This document shows, piece by piece, positions 10,282-20,482 of a stretch of 34,045 nt of DNA. The first letter of the stretch is position 1; every line of letters starts with the position of its first letter. The position numbers and the translations under genes are program-made. The stretch comes from an uncultured Chlorobiaceae bacterium (GTDB lineage: Bacteria; Bacteroidota; Chlorobiia; Chlorobiales; Chlorobiaceae), in the NCBI GenBank assembly GCA_903915955.1, contig CAIWUU010000175.1, positions 1-34,045 of the forward strand, written 5' to 3'. The notes under the pieces were generated by a model. The model had not been told where the DNA came from and made no database searches. It saw only the letters and a program-made list of their open reading frames with translations.

Positions 10282-11541
10282 ATGGAAAAACAAAACAAAC
10301 TTGATCAGTGGCTTCTGGCATCTGTGGCTGGACTCATTGTAATGGGGCTCATGTCCATTTACAGCGCGACCAATGGCACGGGTGACACATCTCTCTTCTA
10401 TCGACAATTGGCATGGGCTTTTTTTGGTATTATGGCCTTGGCATTTGTCTATTATAATGATGGACACATCGTCAGAGATAACGCCTATATTTTTTACGCT
10501 ATAGGGCTCGTTCTGCTTGTGGCCGTCCTGATTTTCGGAAGAAAAATTGCGGGACAGACCAGTTGGATGAGAATCGGATTTTTCAGTTTTCAGCCATCTG
10601 AAGTGGTCAAAATGGCGACAATTCTCGCTCTGGCAAGATATCTTTCTGATGATAATACCGATATCCAGTCAATCCCGCATCTCTTTATTGCCCTTGCAAT
10701 AGCTTTTATTCCCATGATGCTTATCATGCTGCAACCAGATATGGGCACAATGCTTACCATTCTGCCATTCGTTGCCACCATGCTTATTATGGCGGGTTTC
10801 GATATCTATATTCTTATGCTGATGACTTTTCCTTTCATCCTCATGATCGCAGGATTTTTCAATATTTATTTAGTTGTTACTCTCGCCGTCATTCTAGGAA
10901 TAGTACTCTTCTACAGGCACAAGAAATTCCAACTCCATCAGCTATTCTTTATTGGTCCGGGTCTTGCCGCAGGTTTGTTCATGAATCGGTTTTCAAACGA
11001 AATACTTAAGCCGCATCAAATAAAAAGGATTCAAACCTTTATCGACCCTATGTCTGATCCACAAGGAGCAGGATACAATGCTCTTCAAGCTAAAATCGCA
11101 ATAAGTTCCGGGGGACTTTGGGGAAAAGGGTTTCTTGCTGGAACACAGACACAACTACGTTTTATACCAGCCCAGTGGACCGATTTTATTTTTTGTGTTA
11201 TCGCTGAGGAGCTTGGTTTTATTGGCGCATCACTCATGATAGCGCTCTATCTTATAATGATTCTCCGATTGATTGGAATAATTTTTTCAATCACAAACAA
11301 GTTTGTTCAACTGACATTGGGTGGATTTGTATCTCTTATGTTTGTTCATGTCGTCATCAATGTTGGTATGACCATTGGTCTTATTCCTGTTATCGGAGTT
11401 CCACTCCCATTTGTCTCTTACGGCGGTTCCTCACTGTTGGGAAACATGATTATGATTGGTCTGGCGCTTAATTTCTTCAGAAACAAAAGAAATCTTGGAT
11501 ATCATAGCAGTGTAGTCATAAGAAAAAAAAGCGCATTGTAA
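10282..11541 (+). CDS. rodA: Rod shape-determining protein RodA (SEDS family)
   Basis: 419 aa, polytopic; '[20 protein letters not shown]', '[14 protein letters not shown]', '[35 protein letters not shown]'. Confidence 0.93.
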   Translation: MEKQNKLDQWLLASVAGLIVMGLMSIYSATNGTGDTSLFYRQLAWAFFGIMALAFVYYNDGHIVRDNAYIFYAIGLVLLVAVLIFGRKIAGQTSWMRIGFFSFQPSEVVKMATILALARYLSDDNTDIQSIPHLFIALAIAFIPMMLIMLQPDMGTMLTILPFVATMLIMAGFDIYILMLMTFPFILMIAGFFNIYLVVTLAVILGIVLFYRHKKFQLHQLFFIGPGLAAGLFMNRFSNEILKPHQIKRIQTFIDPMSDPQGAGYNALQAKIAISSGGLWGKGFLAGTQTQLRFIPAQWTDFIFCVIAEELGFIGASLMIALYLIMILRLIGIIFSITNKFVQLTLGGFVSLMFVHVVINVGMTIGLIPVIGVPLPFVSYGGSSLLGNMIMIGLALNFFRNKRNLGYHSSVVIRKKSAL

Positions 11542-11552
11542 TGCGCTTTTTT
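11525..11552 (+). terminator. Intrinsic terminator overlapping the rodA stop codon
   Basis: AAAAAAGCGCAT / tgta / ATGCGCTTTTTT at 11525-11552; the TAA stop (11539-11541) spans the loop. Confidence 0.85.
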
Positions 11553-11583
11553 CTTTGTTCTCTTGCCATCGAAATGAAGAATA

Positions 11584-12126
11584 TTATTTTATTCTGTACA
11601 CATAGCGCTTGCCATCTTTGCCGGAAGGAATACGCTCAATCTCAGAATCACCAACACCATATTTGTTAAACCAGACACTGACAGTTGTTCCTTTGGTATC
11701 CAGGGCTTCAGCAATTTCACGAGGTTTGAAGTTTCTGTCAGCATTTGTGCGGAGCAACTCCTTAATAGCTACGCCAAGCTGACCGCGACTGAACTTCTGA
11801 ATGGTTGACGGGGCGGGCGATGCAGAAGTGCCCTCAAGCTTTGCAAGGTTTGTTTCAAGCTTTTTTATAACGGTAGCAAACTCATCTTCCAATGGCCTGA
11901 TTTTCTCCATATACTCTGTCTGAATCTGGCTAATTTCCGCCTGAAGCCTTCTTTTTTCTTCAACCAGTGATTGAAAAGAATCAATCCTTTGAATAAAAAT
12001 ATCGTATTTATCGGGCGAGATGGCATCTCTTTTTATAAAGTTCATAGCATTCCTTTTCATGGTTAAAGAGTATGTAGCGTTATCAATACACAATCCAAAT
12101 ATATAATAATATCTTTGCCTCTGCAA
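11584..12126 (-). CDS. Hypothetical protein: N-terminal coiled coil plus C-terminal winged-helix/HTH-like segment
   Basis: 180-aa track ORF; 'FQSLVEEKRRLQAEISQIQTEYMEKIRPLEDEFATVIKKLETNLAKLEG' looks coiled coil; 'RGQLGVAIKELLRTNADRNFKPREIAEALDTKGTTVSVWFNKYG' looks HTH-like. Real start probably an internal Met (MKRNAMNFIKRD or MNFIKRD). Confidence 0.6.
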   Translation of the reverse strand: MQRQRYYYIFGLCIDNATYSLTMKRNAMNFIKRDAISPDKYDIFIQRIDSFQSLVEEKRRLQAEISQIQTEYMEKIRPLEDEFATVIKKLETNLAKLEGTSASPAPSTIQKFSRGQLGVAIKELLRTNADRNFKPREIAEALDTKGTTVSVWFNKYGVGDSEIERIPSGKDGKRYVYRIK

Positions 12127-12222
12127 AATGATATTATTTAACCCCTTCTGATATATTTTTTAGCATTCATAATATATCACCAGTGTTTTTAAAGTATAGT
12201 GCGGGCGAAAAAAAATAAAGAT

Positions 12223-13584
12223 ATGAAAAATATTCAATCAAAAAGCGTTGCTGCAGTTACTCTTGGATGTAAACTGAACGTCGCAGAAACATCTGCCATA
12301 CTTGATAGTTTAAGCAAAAAGGGTTGGCGAATTTCAACAACAGAAGAAAAAGCTGATCTGATCATTATTCATACTTGCGCCGTCACACATAAGGCGGAAC
12401 AGAAGTGCCGGCAAAAAATAAGGGCTCTGATAAGAAAAAAACCTGATACGCGGATAGCGGTCATTGGATGTTATGCTCAATTGCATCCAGACTCACTTTC
12501 CTCAATAGATGGAATAGACCTTATCCTTGGCAGCAATGATAAGTTTGAGATCGAATTGTACAGTAATGTATTAGAAAAAACAATACCTAAAGCTTTTGTC
12601 AAGGTAACTCCAGCCCACACCATTGAAGCAGTCTATCCTGGATATTCGTTACCTGCTCCTGCAAGTAAAGAGAGAACACGTGCATTTCTGAAAATACAGG
12701 ATGGCTGTGATTATGGTTGTTCCTACTGTACAATTCCGCTTGTCAGAGGTAAATCACGATCAATACCGGCCGAGGAAATTGTTGAACGCGCCTCTCTTCT
12801 GGCTTCATCAGGATATCGCGAAATCGTGCTGACCGGTGTCAATACTGGAGATTATCACTCTGGCGACATGACGTTGTGCGACCTTTTGCGTCAACTTGAA
12901 AAGGTCGATATCAGCCGGATCCGTATCAGCTCTATTGAACCCGATATTGTCGATCATGAGCTGATTTCGCTTGTTGCTGCCTCCAGGAAAATTGTGCCCC
13001 ATTTTCACATTCCTCTTCAAAGCGGATCAAACACCATTCTCAGAGCCATGCGGCGACGTTACGACACTGCACTCTATCGCAATAAGGTGCAGCAGGCTGT
13101 AGAGCGCATTGCCGAGTGTGCTATTGGGGCTGATGTGATGGTTGGGTTCCCGGGTGAAACTGAGGATGATTTTCTCCAGATGTACCGTTTCATTGAAGAG
13201 CTTCCACTTGCATATCTTCATGTATTCAGTTGTTCCATTCGACCCGGAACCACTCTTGCCGAACAAACTGATAACCGGGAGCGGAGCCCTGTCGCTTCAA
13301 AAGAGACCACACGTCGCTACCTGGAGCTGGTGGAGCTTGGCCACAAGAAGGAGGCAACATTCAAGGCTCGCTTCATCGGGAAAGAGTGCACAGTTCTCTT
13401 CGAAAACTCCAGGTCACTGCCAAAGGGGGTACAACAGTGCAGCGGCTACACCCGGAACTATCTCAGGGTGTTGGTTGAGAGTTCTGATCGCCCTCTTGTA
13501 CAATCTTTGAGAGGAAATGAATTACCTGTTTTAATAGACTCTCTGGATGACGATTTGAATTTAAAAGGGAGAGTACTATCTTGA
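12223..13584 (+). CDS. mtaB: tRNA (N6-L-threonylcarbamoyladenosine(37)-C2)-methylthiotransferase, MtaB-type radical SAM protein
   Basis: 'AAVTLGCKLNVAETSAI', 'IIIHTCAVTHKAEQKCRQKIR', 'FLKIQDGCDYGCSYCTIPLVRGKSRS', 'IVLTGVNTGDY', 'HFHIPLQSGSNTILRAMRRRY'. ATG at 12223 preferred over the upstream GTG at 12199. Confidence 0.9.
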   Translation: MKNIQSKSVAAVTLGCKLNVAETSAILDSLSKKGWRISTTEEKADLIIIHTCAVTHKAEQKCRQKIRALIRKKPDTRIAVIGCYAQLHPDSLSSIDGIDLILGSNDKFEIELYSNVLEKTIPKAFVKVTPAHTIEAVYPGYSLPAPASKERTRAFLKIQDGCDYGCSYCTIPLVRGKSRSIPAEEIVERASLLASSGYREIVLTGVNTGDYHSGDMTLCDLLRQLEKVDISRIRISSIEPDIVDHELISLVAASRKIVPHFHIPLQSGSNTILRAMRRRYDTALYRNKVQQAVERIAECAIGADVMVGFPGETEDDFLQMYRFIEELPLAYLHVFSCSIRPGTTLAEQTDNRERSPVASKETTRRYLELVELGHKKEATFKARFIGKECTVLFENSRSLPKGVQQCSGYTRNYLRVLVESSDRPLVQSLRGNELPVLIDSLDDDLNLKGRVLS

Positions 13585-13633
13585 TTTTTCGTTTTCTCGT
13601 CTCTTGGAACGTTTAACTAAATCTGTGCCATCC

Positions 13634-14167
13634 ATGCCTATTAAATCTCGCATCCGCTCGATTCCCGACTATCCGAAAAAAGGGATTCTTTTTCGTGATA
13701 TTACAACACTCATAAAGGATCCTGTCGGGTTCAGGCTTGTTATCGATAATCTGACACAGCATTACCTGCAGGAGGAGATGGATTTTGATGTCATTGTTGG
13801 CATCGAAGCAAGAGGATTTATTATCGGGGGCGCATTGGCCTACACGCTTGGCAAAGGGTTCGTGCCTGTCAGAAAACCAGGCAAACTGCCTGCTGACGTT
13901 GTATCACAGGAGTACCAGCTTGAGTATGGAACTGACAAAATAGAGATCCATGTTGATGCTCTCTCAGCAGGACAGAAGGTCCTTCTCGTCGACGATTTGC
14001 TTGCCACGGGAGGCACCGCTCTTGCCGCAGCAGCTCTGGTGGAAAAGGTGGGCGGTATTGTCTCCGAGATGGCTTTTATCGTCAATCTGCCTGATATCGG
14101 AGGTGAGAGACGAATCCTTGAGAAAGGATACCGTATCTACTCCCTTACTGAGTTTGAGGGCGACTAA
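13634..14167 (+). CDS. apt: Adenine phosphoribosyltransferase
   Basis: 'MPIKSRIRSIPDYPKKGILFRDITTLIKDP', 'VGIEARGFIIGGALAY', PRPP motif 'VLLVDDLLATGGTALAA'. Track ORF starts 10 codons upstream. Confidence 0.94.
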   Translation: MPIKSRIRSIPDYPKKGILFRDITTLIKDPVGFRLVIDNLTQHYLQEEMDFDVIVGIEARGFIIGGALAYTLGKGFVPVRKPGKLPADVVSQEYQLEYGTDKIEIHVDALSAGQKVLLVDDLLATGGTALAAAALVEKVGGIVSEMAFIVNLPDIGGERRILEKGYRIYSLTEFEGD

Positions 14168-14203
14168 CTCATCAGCACGAACACCACCTTCCCCGCTTTG
14201 GGT

Positions 14204-14237
14204 ATATGAAACGGCAGCAGCAACCGCCGTTTCATAT
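14204..14237. terminator. Perfect 12-bp inverted repeat between convergent apt and the HU gene; possible bidirectional terminator
   Basis: ATATGAAACGGC (14204-14215) / agcagcaacc / GCCGTTTCATAT (14226-14237). No clear T-tract follows. Confidence 0.55.
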
Positions 14238-14262
14238 TATAATGTACACTATCCACTCTCTT

Positions 14263-14571
14263 TTAATCACCAAGGGTTTTCAGACTTTCACTCACCGCAC
14301 ACTTGAACTCCTTTGAAATTTTGAAAGTGGGAACATTTTTGGGCTCTACCGTTACTTTTTCTCCTGTTCTCGGATTACGAGCCTGCCGAAAATTTTTATG
14401 CCGGATATTGAATGAGCCAAACCCCCTGATTTCAATTCGCTTTCCAGCTTTGAGAGAATCAATGATGCTTTCAAACAGGCCGTCCACCACGGACTCCGTT
14501 TCGTTTTTCGTCAGGCCTGTCTTGTGGGCAATAACATTGACCAGATCAGCTTTTGTGGTTGTGTTTCCCAT
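14263..14571 (-). CDS. HU/IHF family DNA-binding protein
   Basis: 102 aa; 'TKADLVNVIAHKTGLTKNETESVVDGLFESIIDSLKAGKRIEIRGFGSFNIRHKNFRQARNPRTGEKVTVEPKNVPTFKISKEFK' is the HU/IHF signature. Confidence 0.95.
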   Translation of the reverse strand: MGNTTTKADLVNVIAHKTGLTKNETESVVDGLFESIIDSLKAGKRIEIRGFGSFNIRHKNFRQARNPRTGEKVTVEPKNVPTFKISKEFKCAVSESLKTLGD

Positions 14572-14584
14572 GGTGATATATGGC

Positions 14585-16543
14585 TTAGGTTATGATTATC
14601 TCTTTTATCTCCATCGCATTGAGTGACTCCTTCTCAATAAGGGCTATGGCGAGCTTTTGCAAGGCATCGCTCTTCTCGGTGAGAATCGTTCTGGCATTTT
14701 CCATGCACTCCATGATGATAGTACGAACCTCGATATCAATCTGAAGCGCTGTCTCTTCACTGTACTCACGAATATGCGAGTAGTCCTTTCCAAGAAAAAC
14801 CTCCTTGTGACTGTCGCCATAGTTGATTGGACCAAGCTTGTCGCTCATTCCCCACTGACGCACCATTCTGCGGGCGATATCGGTAGCCTTCTCAATATCG
14901 TTGGCCGCTCCCGTGCTCACCTCATTGAATGTCAGCTCTTCAGCAACTCTTCCGCCAAGCGCATAAGTAATCATCGCAAGCAGATACTCCCTGTTGTGAG
15001 TATAGCGATCTTCAAGAGGCAGGTATGCTGTAAGTCCGAGACTTCTGCCCCGTGGTATAATCGTCACTTTGTGTATAGGATCTGAACCTTTCGTAAACAT
15101 TGAAACAAGCACATGACCAGCTTCATGATAGGCTGTAAGCTTTTTCTGCTCATCCGAGATAAACATACTCTTTCTTTCCGTTCCCATCAATATCTTGTCG
15201 CGAGCCTGCTCAAAATTCTCTGCTGTCAGACGCTCCTGATTATTACGGGAAGCTAACAGGGCTGCTTCGTTGACAAGATTTGCCAAATCTGCTCCTGAAA
15301 ATCCTGGTGAACTTTTTGCGATGACGTTAATATCGACACTCTCATCAAGCGGTGTATTTTTTGTATGGATATTCAAAATTGCCTCACGCCCACGAATATC
15401 AGGCTTGTCGATGGTGATCTGACGGTCAAATCTTCCAGGACGAAGCAAGGCTGTATCAAGCACATCAGGCCTGTTTGTTGCAGCAATAAGGATCACATTT
15501 TCATTCGTCGTAAAACCATCCATCTCAACAAGAAGCTGATTCAGCGTCTGCTCGCGCTCATCATGTCCACCACCAAGCCCTGCTCCCCGGCTGCGCCCAA
15601 CAGCATCAATTTCATCGATAAAGACAATACACGGAGAATTTTTCTTGGCCTGCTCAAACAGATCCCTCACTCTTGCAGCTCCAACCCCGACAAACATCTC
15701 AACAAAATCGGCTCCGGAGATTGAAAAAAATGGTACTTTGGCCTCGCCGGCAATCGCTTTGGCCAACAGTGTTTTACCGGTGCCTGGAGGCCCGAGTAAC
15801 AACACACCTTTCGGGATTTTTCCTCCAACTTTCTGGAATTTCTCAGGATTGGTGAGAAACTCAACGGTCTCCTGCAGCTCCTCAATTGCCTCATCCACAC
15901 CAGCGACATCCTTAAAGGTAACCTTCACATCAAATTCACTGACAAGCTTGGCACGGCTTTTACTGAAACTAAAAATATTTTTGGCCTGAGCGCCACCATT
16001 TTGCCCGTTCATCTTTCTCATCAGGAAAAAGTATATAAGGCCAAAGATAAGCCACGGTGCAAAGAGGACAAAAAATGTGCTCAAAGGAGTGGTGCCCTCC
16101 TCAACCTTGATCCGGATTCCCTTGTCAGCAAGCAGATCTGCCTGTTCAAGAGGAAATGATGGAATCCTCACAGAAAAGCGATTAGACTGAAGTGTTGCGC
16201 CGTTGGCAAGCTGCAGTTGGATTGGTGCGCCAAGCTTTCCGCTCAAGATTGCCGATTTATCTTCAAAGGTCTTCACGGTAATTTCAGTAACAAGCGAACG
16301 TGAAAGAACAGATTTATACTCGTTATAGGTTATTTCAGAAGAATCACCTGATGCAAAATAACGTTGAACAGCAAACAGCATTAACAACCCAAACATCATG
16401 ACGAAGATGATGCGAGGAAACTTTCCTTGAGGGCTATCCCCTTTTCCCTGAAACCATCCCGGGTTACGATCATCGTCACCGACTGGCTGGAATTTATTGC
16501 GTAAAGCCTCTCTTCCTGATCTCTTTACTGGATTTTTAGACAT
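14585..16543 (-). CDS. ftsH: ATP-dependent zinc metalloprotease FtsH
   Basis: 652 aa; Walker A '[23 protein letters not shown]', Walker B '[13 protein letters not shown]', SRH '[20 protein letters not shown]', zinc motif '[10 protein letters not shown]'. Confidence 0.97.
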   Translation of the reverse strand: MSKNPVKRSGREALRNKFQPVGDDDRNPGWFQGKGDSPQGKFPRIIFVMMFGLLMLFAVQRYFASGDSSEITYNEYKSVLSRSLVTEITVKTFEDKSAILSGKLGAPIQLQLANGATLQSNRFSVRIPSFPLEQADLLADKGIRIKVEEGTTPLSTFFVLFAPWLIFGLIYFFLMRKMNGQNGGAQAKNIFSFSKSRAKLVSEFDVKVTFKDVAGVDEAIEELQETVEFLTNPEKFQKVGGKIPKGVLLLGPPGTGKTLLAKAIAGEAKVPFFSISGADFVEMFVGVGAARVRDLFEQAKKNSPCIVFIDEIDAVGRSRGAGLGGGHDEREQTLNQLLVEMDGFTTNENVILIAATNRPDVLDTALLRPGRFDRQITIDKPDIRGREAILNIHTKNTPLDESVDINVIAKSSPGFSGADLANLVNEAALLASRNNQERLTAENFEQARDKILMGTERKSMFISDEQKKLTAYHEAGHVLVSMFTKGSDPIHKVTIIPRGRSLGLTAYLPLEDRYTHNREYLLAMITYALGGRVAEELTFNEVSTGAANDIEKATDIARRMVRQWGMSDKLGPINYGDSHKEVFLGKDYSHIREYSEETALQIDIEVRTIIMECMENARTILTEKSDALQKLAIALIEKESLNAMEIKEIIIT

Positions 16544-16801
16544 AAATAAACGGCAAGTGATAGTATAAAATGTAACTTACTACATTAAAAGTAATTAAAA
16601 GAAACAAAAAGTTTGAACGACAATCACAAATAAAAAGTTTATTAATCTTTCCTTCTGCCGAAAAGTTTGTCACATTGATCCGGAATTTCAAGAGTTTCGG
16701 CTTAATCTGTTATCTTGTGACTAAGTGCAGCAAGTTTTTCTTAAATTCACTGCTTCTCGAAATGGATTTTACTGTCAACAATTAACCGCACAACGCTCAT
16801 T

Positions 16802-18310
16802 ATGGTTGGTCAAAGGGTTAGAACCAGGTTTGCACCTTCTCCCACAGGATACCTGCATGTAGGCGGACTGAGAACCGCTCTGTATAATTATCTGTTTGCA
16901 AAGAAATTGCATGGAGAGTTCATTATCAGAATTGAAGATACCGATCAAAGCAGAAAGGTAGAGGATGCACAGAAAAATCTTATCAAGACCCTTGAGTGGG
17001 CTGGAATTGTTGCCGATGAAAGTCCTGAAAAGGGCGGAAATTATGGTCCTTATGTCCAGTCAGAAAGGCTGGATATCTATGACAAATATTGCAAGCAACT
17101 CCTGAGTGATCAACATGCGTACTACTGCTTTTCAACGCATGAAGAGCTTGAGGAGAACCGTCAGCTTCAGATAAAACAGGGACTCCAGCCAAAATACAAC
17201 AGGAAATGGCTACCTGAAGAGATGGGAGGCACCATACCTGCAGGTCTCATCAAGAAAAAACTTGATGAGGGCGAGCCTTACGTTATCCGCATGAAGGTAC
17301 CTGATTATGTTTCTGTCTGGTTTGAAGACATCATCAGAGGCCCCGTCGAATTTGACTCTGCCACAATTGATGACCAGGTGCTGATGAAATCTGACGGGTT
17401 TCCTACCTACCATTTTGCCAGCGTCATCGACGACCATTTTATGGAGTTTACCCATATTATAAGAGGAGAAGAGTGGCTCTCCTCCATGCCAAAACATTTA
17501 CTCCTTTACGAATTTTTTGGATGGGAAGCACCAAAAGTTGCCCACCTTCCCCTCCTGCTCAACCCTGACCGCTCAAAACTCAGCAAGAGGCAGGGCGATG
17601 TTGCCGTAGAGGATTATATCCGAAAGGGATACAGCGCCGATGCAATTGTCAATTTTGTCGCTATGCTCGGCTGGAACGAAGGAGAGGGCAGTGAGCAGGA
17701 GGTTTACAGCATGGAACAACTCATCGAAAAGTTTTCACTTGAGCGAGTCGGCAAAGCTGGCGCTGTATTCAATATTGACAAGCTGAACTGGCTTGAGAAA
17801 CAGTATATCAAAAACCGCCCGACAGAGAAGCTTGTTGAGGTCATCAAACCAATTCTCAAAGCTGAGCTTGAGCAGAAAAAGTCGCTGATGCCACTGGAGA
17901 TGATTACCAGTGAAGCCTATCTTGAGAAAGTGATTGCGCTGATGCGTGAGCGCGTTGGATTTGAGCATGAGTTTGTAACATTCTCATCTTACTTCTATTT
18001 TGAGCCAGAAACGTATGATGGGGAGGCTATCAAGAAACGGTGGTCTGTTGATACGAACGACCTGCTTCGGGAGTTTGTTGAACTCCTTGAGTCGCTTGAT
18101 GAGTTCAGCGCAGACAATATTGAAACACAACTCAAAGAGTTTGTTGCACCCAAAGGGTTGAAGGCGGCTGCACTCATTCACCCATTGAGAGTCGTAACAT
18201 CTGGAGTAAGTTTTGGACCAAGTCTCTACCACATGCTTGAAGTTCTGGGCAAAGAGACAGTGCTTCGACGAATTCAGGCAGGAATTGAGAAAATAACTTT
18301 TCCTGTATAA
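16802..18310 (+). CDS. gltX: Glutamyl-tRNA synthetase
   Basis: 502 aa; '[30 protein letters not shown]', 'RIEDTDQSR', KMSKS-like '[17 protein letters not shown]'. Confidence 0.96.
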   Translation: MVGQRVRTRFAPSPTGYLHVGGLRTALYNYLFAKKLHGEFIIRIEDTDQSRKVEDAQKNLIKTLEWAGIVADESPEKGGNYGPYVQSERLDIYDKYCKQLLSDQHAYYCFSTHEELEENRQLQIKQGLQPKYNRKWLPEEMGGTIPAGLIKKKLDEGEPYVIRMKVPDYVSVWFEDIIRGPVEFDSATIDDQVLMKSDGFPTYHFASVIDDHFMEFTHIIRGEEWLSSMPKHLLLYEFFGWEAPKVAHLPLLLNPDRSKLSKRQGDVAVEDYIRKGYSADAIVNFVAMLGWNEGEGSEQEVYSMEQLIEKFSLERVGKAGAVFNIDKLNWLEKQYIKNRPTEKLVEVIKPILKAELEQKKSLMPLEMITSEAYLEKVIALMRERVGFEHEFVTFSSYFYFEPETYDGEAIKKRWSVDTNDLLREFVELLESLDEFSADNIETQLKEFVAPKGLKAAALIHPLRVVTSGVSFGPSLYHMLEVLGKETVLRRIQAGIEKITFPV

Positions 18311-18318
18311 TTCAGCCA

Positions 18319-18368
18319 CTCACAATACGGAACTTTAGAGGGTTTGGCTCCGTATTGTGAGTTTTTTA
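18319..18368 (+). terminator. Intrinsic terminator after gltX
   Basis: CTCACAATACGGA (18319-18331) pairs exactly with TCCGTATTGTGAG (18349-18361), followed by TTTTTT. Confidence 0.9.
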
Positions 18369-18412
18369 TTTTGATGTAAAAGATTTATTCCTATATTTTG
18401 CTCAAGTTTGAA

Positions 18413-18485
18413 GGACAGATAGCTCAGTTGGTAGAGCAAAGGACTGAAAATCCTTGTGTCGTGGGTTCGATTCCCTCTCTGTCCA
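18413..18485 (+). tRNA. tRNA-Phe (anticodon GAA)
   Basis: Cloverleaf: acceptor GGACAGA/TCTGTCC, D-loop 'TAGCTCAGTTGGTAGAGCA', anticodon loop 'CTGAAAA' (GAA), T-arm 'GTGGGTTCGATTCCC', discriminator A. Confidence 0.97.
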
Positions 18486-18605
18486 CAACAAGTCACAGCA
18501 ATTTCCGCCACTCACTCTCCTGCTCACACCATATTACACGGTTTTTATTTGTCACGCTGGGTAATTTAGTCATGTAGCCGTGTTTGAACATCACCAATCT
18601 CCGGC

Positions 18606-19736
18606 ATGAATATTACCACAGTTCCTGATCAGGAAATCTGGCACGATATGCGAAAGCCTGGTGCTTATGAATGGTGGTATTTCGATGCGGAAGACAAAAC
18701 AAGCGGATTTTCAGTTGTGCTTATCTGGTTTGCTGGTTTTCCCTTTTCCCCATACTACACCAACCACTACGAGCACTCAAAAAAAGATCTCTCTTCATCT
18801 CCACCACTGCCATCCAATTACTCTGGCTTCAGCTTTCAGTTGTATGAAAATGGAGAAGAGATAGTCAATTTTATTCGTGAAGGAGGTCAGGAGCTTTTCG
18901 AAAGCGGCCGCTCCACGATCGGAGTTCGATTCGAAAAGAACCGATTCAGCTATAATGGATTGCGAGATGAGTACTCTCTTGATATTGATTTTTCTTACCC
19001 TGCACGTCGTAAAAAAGTAAAAGCAACTCTGCTGTTCAAATCTAGCCGCAGAATCAGCTATGAAAAAAAAGACACCAACAACGACGGCAAAGTGCCTCTT
19101 CACCAGTGGCTGTTGAGTGTTCCAAAAGCTGATGTTGAAGGATTGATTGAGGTTATCGATCAACCCGGTGGCAGTATTCGAAGAATTCCGTTTATGGGAA
19201 ATGGATATCACGACCATAACTTCGGCGCAGTACCCATGCAGGAGTACATCTCGCGATGGTATTGGGGCAGGGCTTTTTCAAAACTGTTTGATCTCGTCTA
19301 TTATGTTGTTTTTTTTAAGAATAAGAAGTATCAGCCTCTTACTATACTAATGTTCCATGATAACAAAAGCGATAAAAGCACAGTGTACGACACCTTGGAT
19401 TTCAATGAAAGAAATTTTCGGCGAGGTGTTTTTTCGCCCCTTCACAGTACGAATCTTGAGTTGCACAATGATCAGGCAAGAGTAAAAATACATCATAACA
19501 AGGTACTTGACGCCGGGCCATTTTATCTTCGCTTCTCCTCCGATATTATCCTGAAAATCGATGGTCAGCATCCAGAGAGCATAAGCGGAATATCTGAATT
19601 TCTTGATCCTTCACGCCTGCAATCAAGAGTTTTGCGCTTATTTACATGCAGCCGAATATGGAGAGATGGAGTGCATTCAATCATGTATGACAGCTATAAC
19701 CGTTTTAAGAGTTCTTTCGATTGGAATAATCAATGA
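18606..19736 (+). CDS. crtC: Carotenoid 1,2-hydratase (CrtC / hydroxyneurosporene synthase family)
   Basis: 376 aa; 'GAYEWWYFDAEDKTSGFSVVLIWFAGFPFSPYY', 'GNGYHDHNFGAVPMQEYISRWYWGRA' typical of CrtC-family proteins; photosynthetic Chlorobi context. Confidence 0.8.
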   Translation: MNITTVPDQEIWHDMRKPGAYEWWYFDAEDKTSGFSVVLIWFAGFPFSPYYTNHYEHSKKDLSSSPPLPSNYSGFSFQLYENGEEIVNFIREGGQELFESGRSTIGVRFEKNRFSYNGLRDEYSLDIDFSYPARRKKVKATLLFKSSRRISYEKKDTNNDGKVPLHQWLLSVPKADVEGLIEVIDQPGGSIRRIPFMGNGYHDHNFGAVPMQEYISRWYWGRAFSKLFDLVYYVVFFKNKKYQPLTILMFHDNKSDKSTVYDTLDFNERNFRRGVFSPLHSTNLELHNDQARVKIHHNKVLDAGPFYLRFSSDIILKIDGQHPESISGISEFLDPSRLQSRVLRLFTCSRIWRDGVHSIMYDSYNRFKSSFDWNNQ

Positions 19737-19900
19737 AAAAATGATAAATTCCCTCACGGTTTGAGGCATTTACCATTTGACGCTATATTAAAATCGTTCA
19801 GAAACAGGGGAAGGCACAAACGGTATTATCAATAGGATGGAGGGGGGGGAATATTTTTTTTGATTTCATAAAAATATATCTAAAAAGGAGATCGATTGTA

Positions 19901-20446
19901 ATGGCACAACAAGGAAATTTCAAGAGTCCGTCAAGGATGGGCGCGCTTGGAGACGGTGCTTCTCTCTCTTCAGCAGGTGCTGTCGCTAGCGGCAAACCCC
20001 GTGAAGAGGGCATGGGTGGAATTAACTTTGAACGTCGCAGTTTTCTCGGCAAAATAGTCGGAGGAATAGGTGCAGCGGTGGCCGTTTCAACACTCTACCC
20101 CGTCATCAAATACATTATACCTCCCGCAAGTACCGCAATAAGTGTCAATGAGCTTGTTGTTGGAAAAGCAGCCGAAGTACCAGAGAAGAACGGGAAAATT
20201 TATCAGTTCAACAAAGACAAGGTGATCGTGGTGAACGACAATGGGAAACTTACCGCATGCAGCGCTGTCTGTACCCACCTTGGCTGTCTGGTTCACTGGG
20301 ATAACGCCCTGAATCTTCTTGCATGCCCCTGTCATGGAGCAACATACAAACAGACTGGAGAGATTATTGCCGGTCCACAGCCATTACCCCTGCCAGTGTT
20401 CAAGGTGAAGGTTGTAGGGGAAGATCTCGTTATTACAAAAGCTTAA
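19901..20446 (+). CDS. petC: Rieske iron-sulfur protein of the quinol oxidoreductase (bc complex)
   Basis: 181 aa; Rieske box 'CTHLGCLVHW...LACPCHGATY'; N-terminal Tat-like 'ERRSFLGKIVGGIGAAVAVSTLYPVIKYI'; directly upstream of cytochrome b. Confidence 0.93.
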   Translation: MAQQGNFKSPSRMGALGDGASLSSAGAVASGKPREEGMGGINFERRSFLGKIVGGIGAAVAVSTLYPVIKYIIPPASTAISVNELVVGKAAEVPEKNGKIYQFNKDKVIVVNDNGKLTACSAVCTHLGCLVHWDNALNLLACPCHGATYKQTGEIIAGPQPLPLPVFKVKVVGEDLVITKA

Positions 20447-20482
20447 CCGTTAATTATCCGAAAACCAGGGGAGTGTGAAAAA

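Noticed and set aside
16668-16719. GTCACA...TGTGAC half-sites in the ftsH/gltX divergent gap (CRP-like thought)
   Set aside because: Half-sites are about 40 nt apart, incompatible with a single dimeric CRP/FNR site; likely chance.
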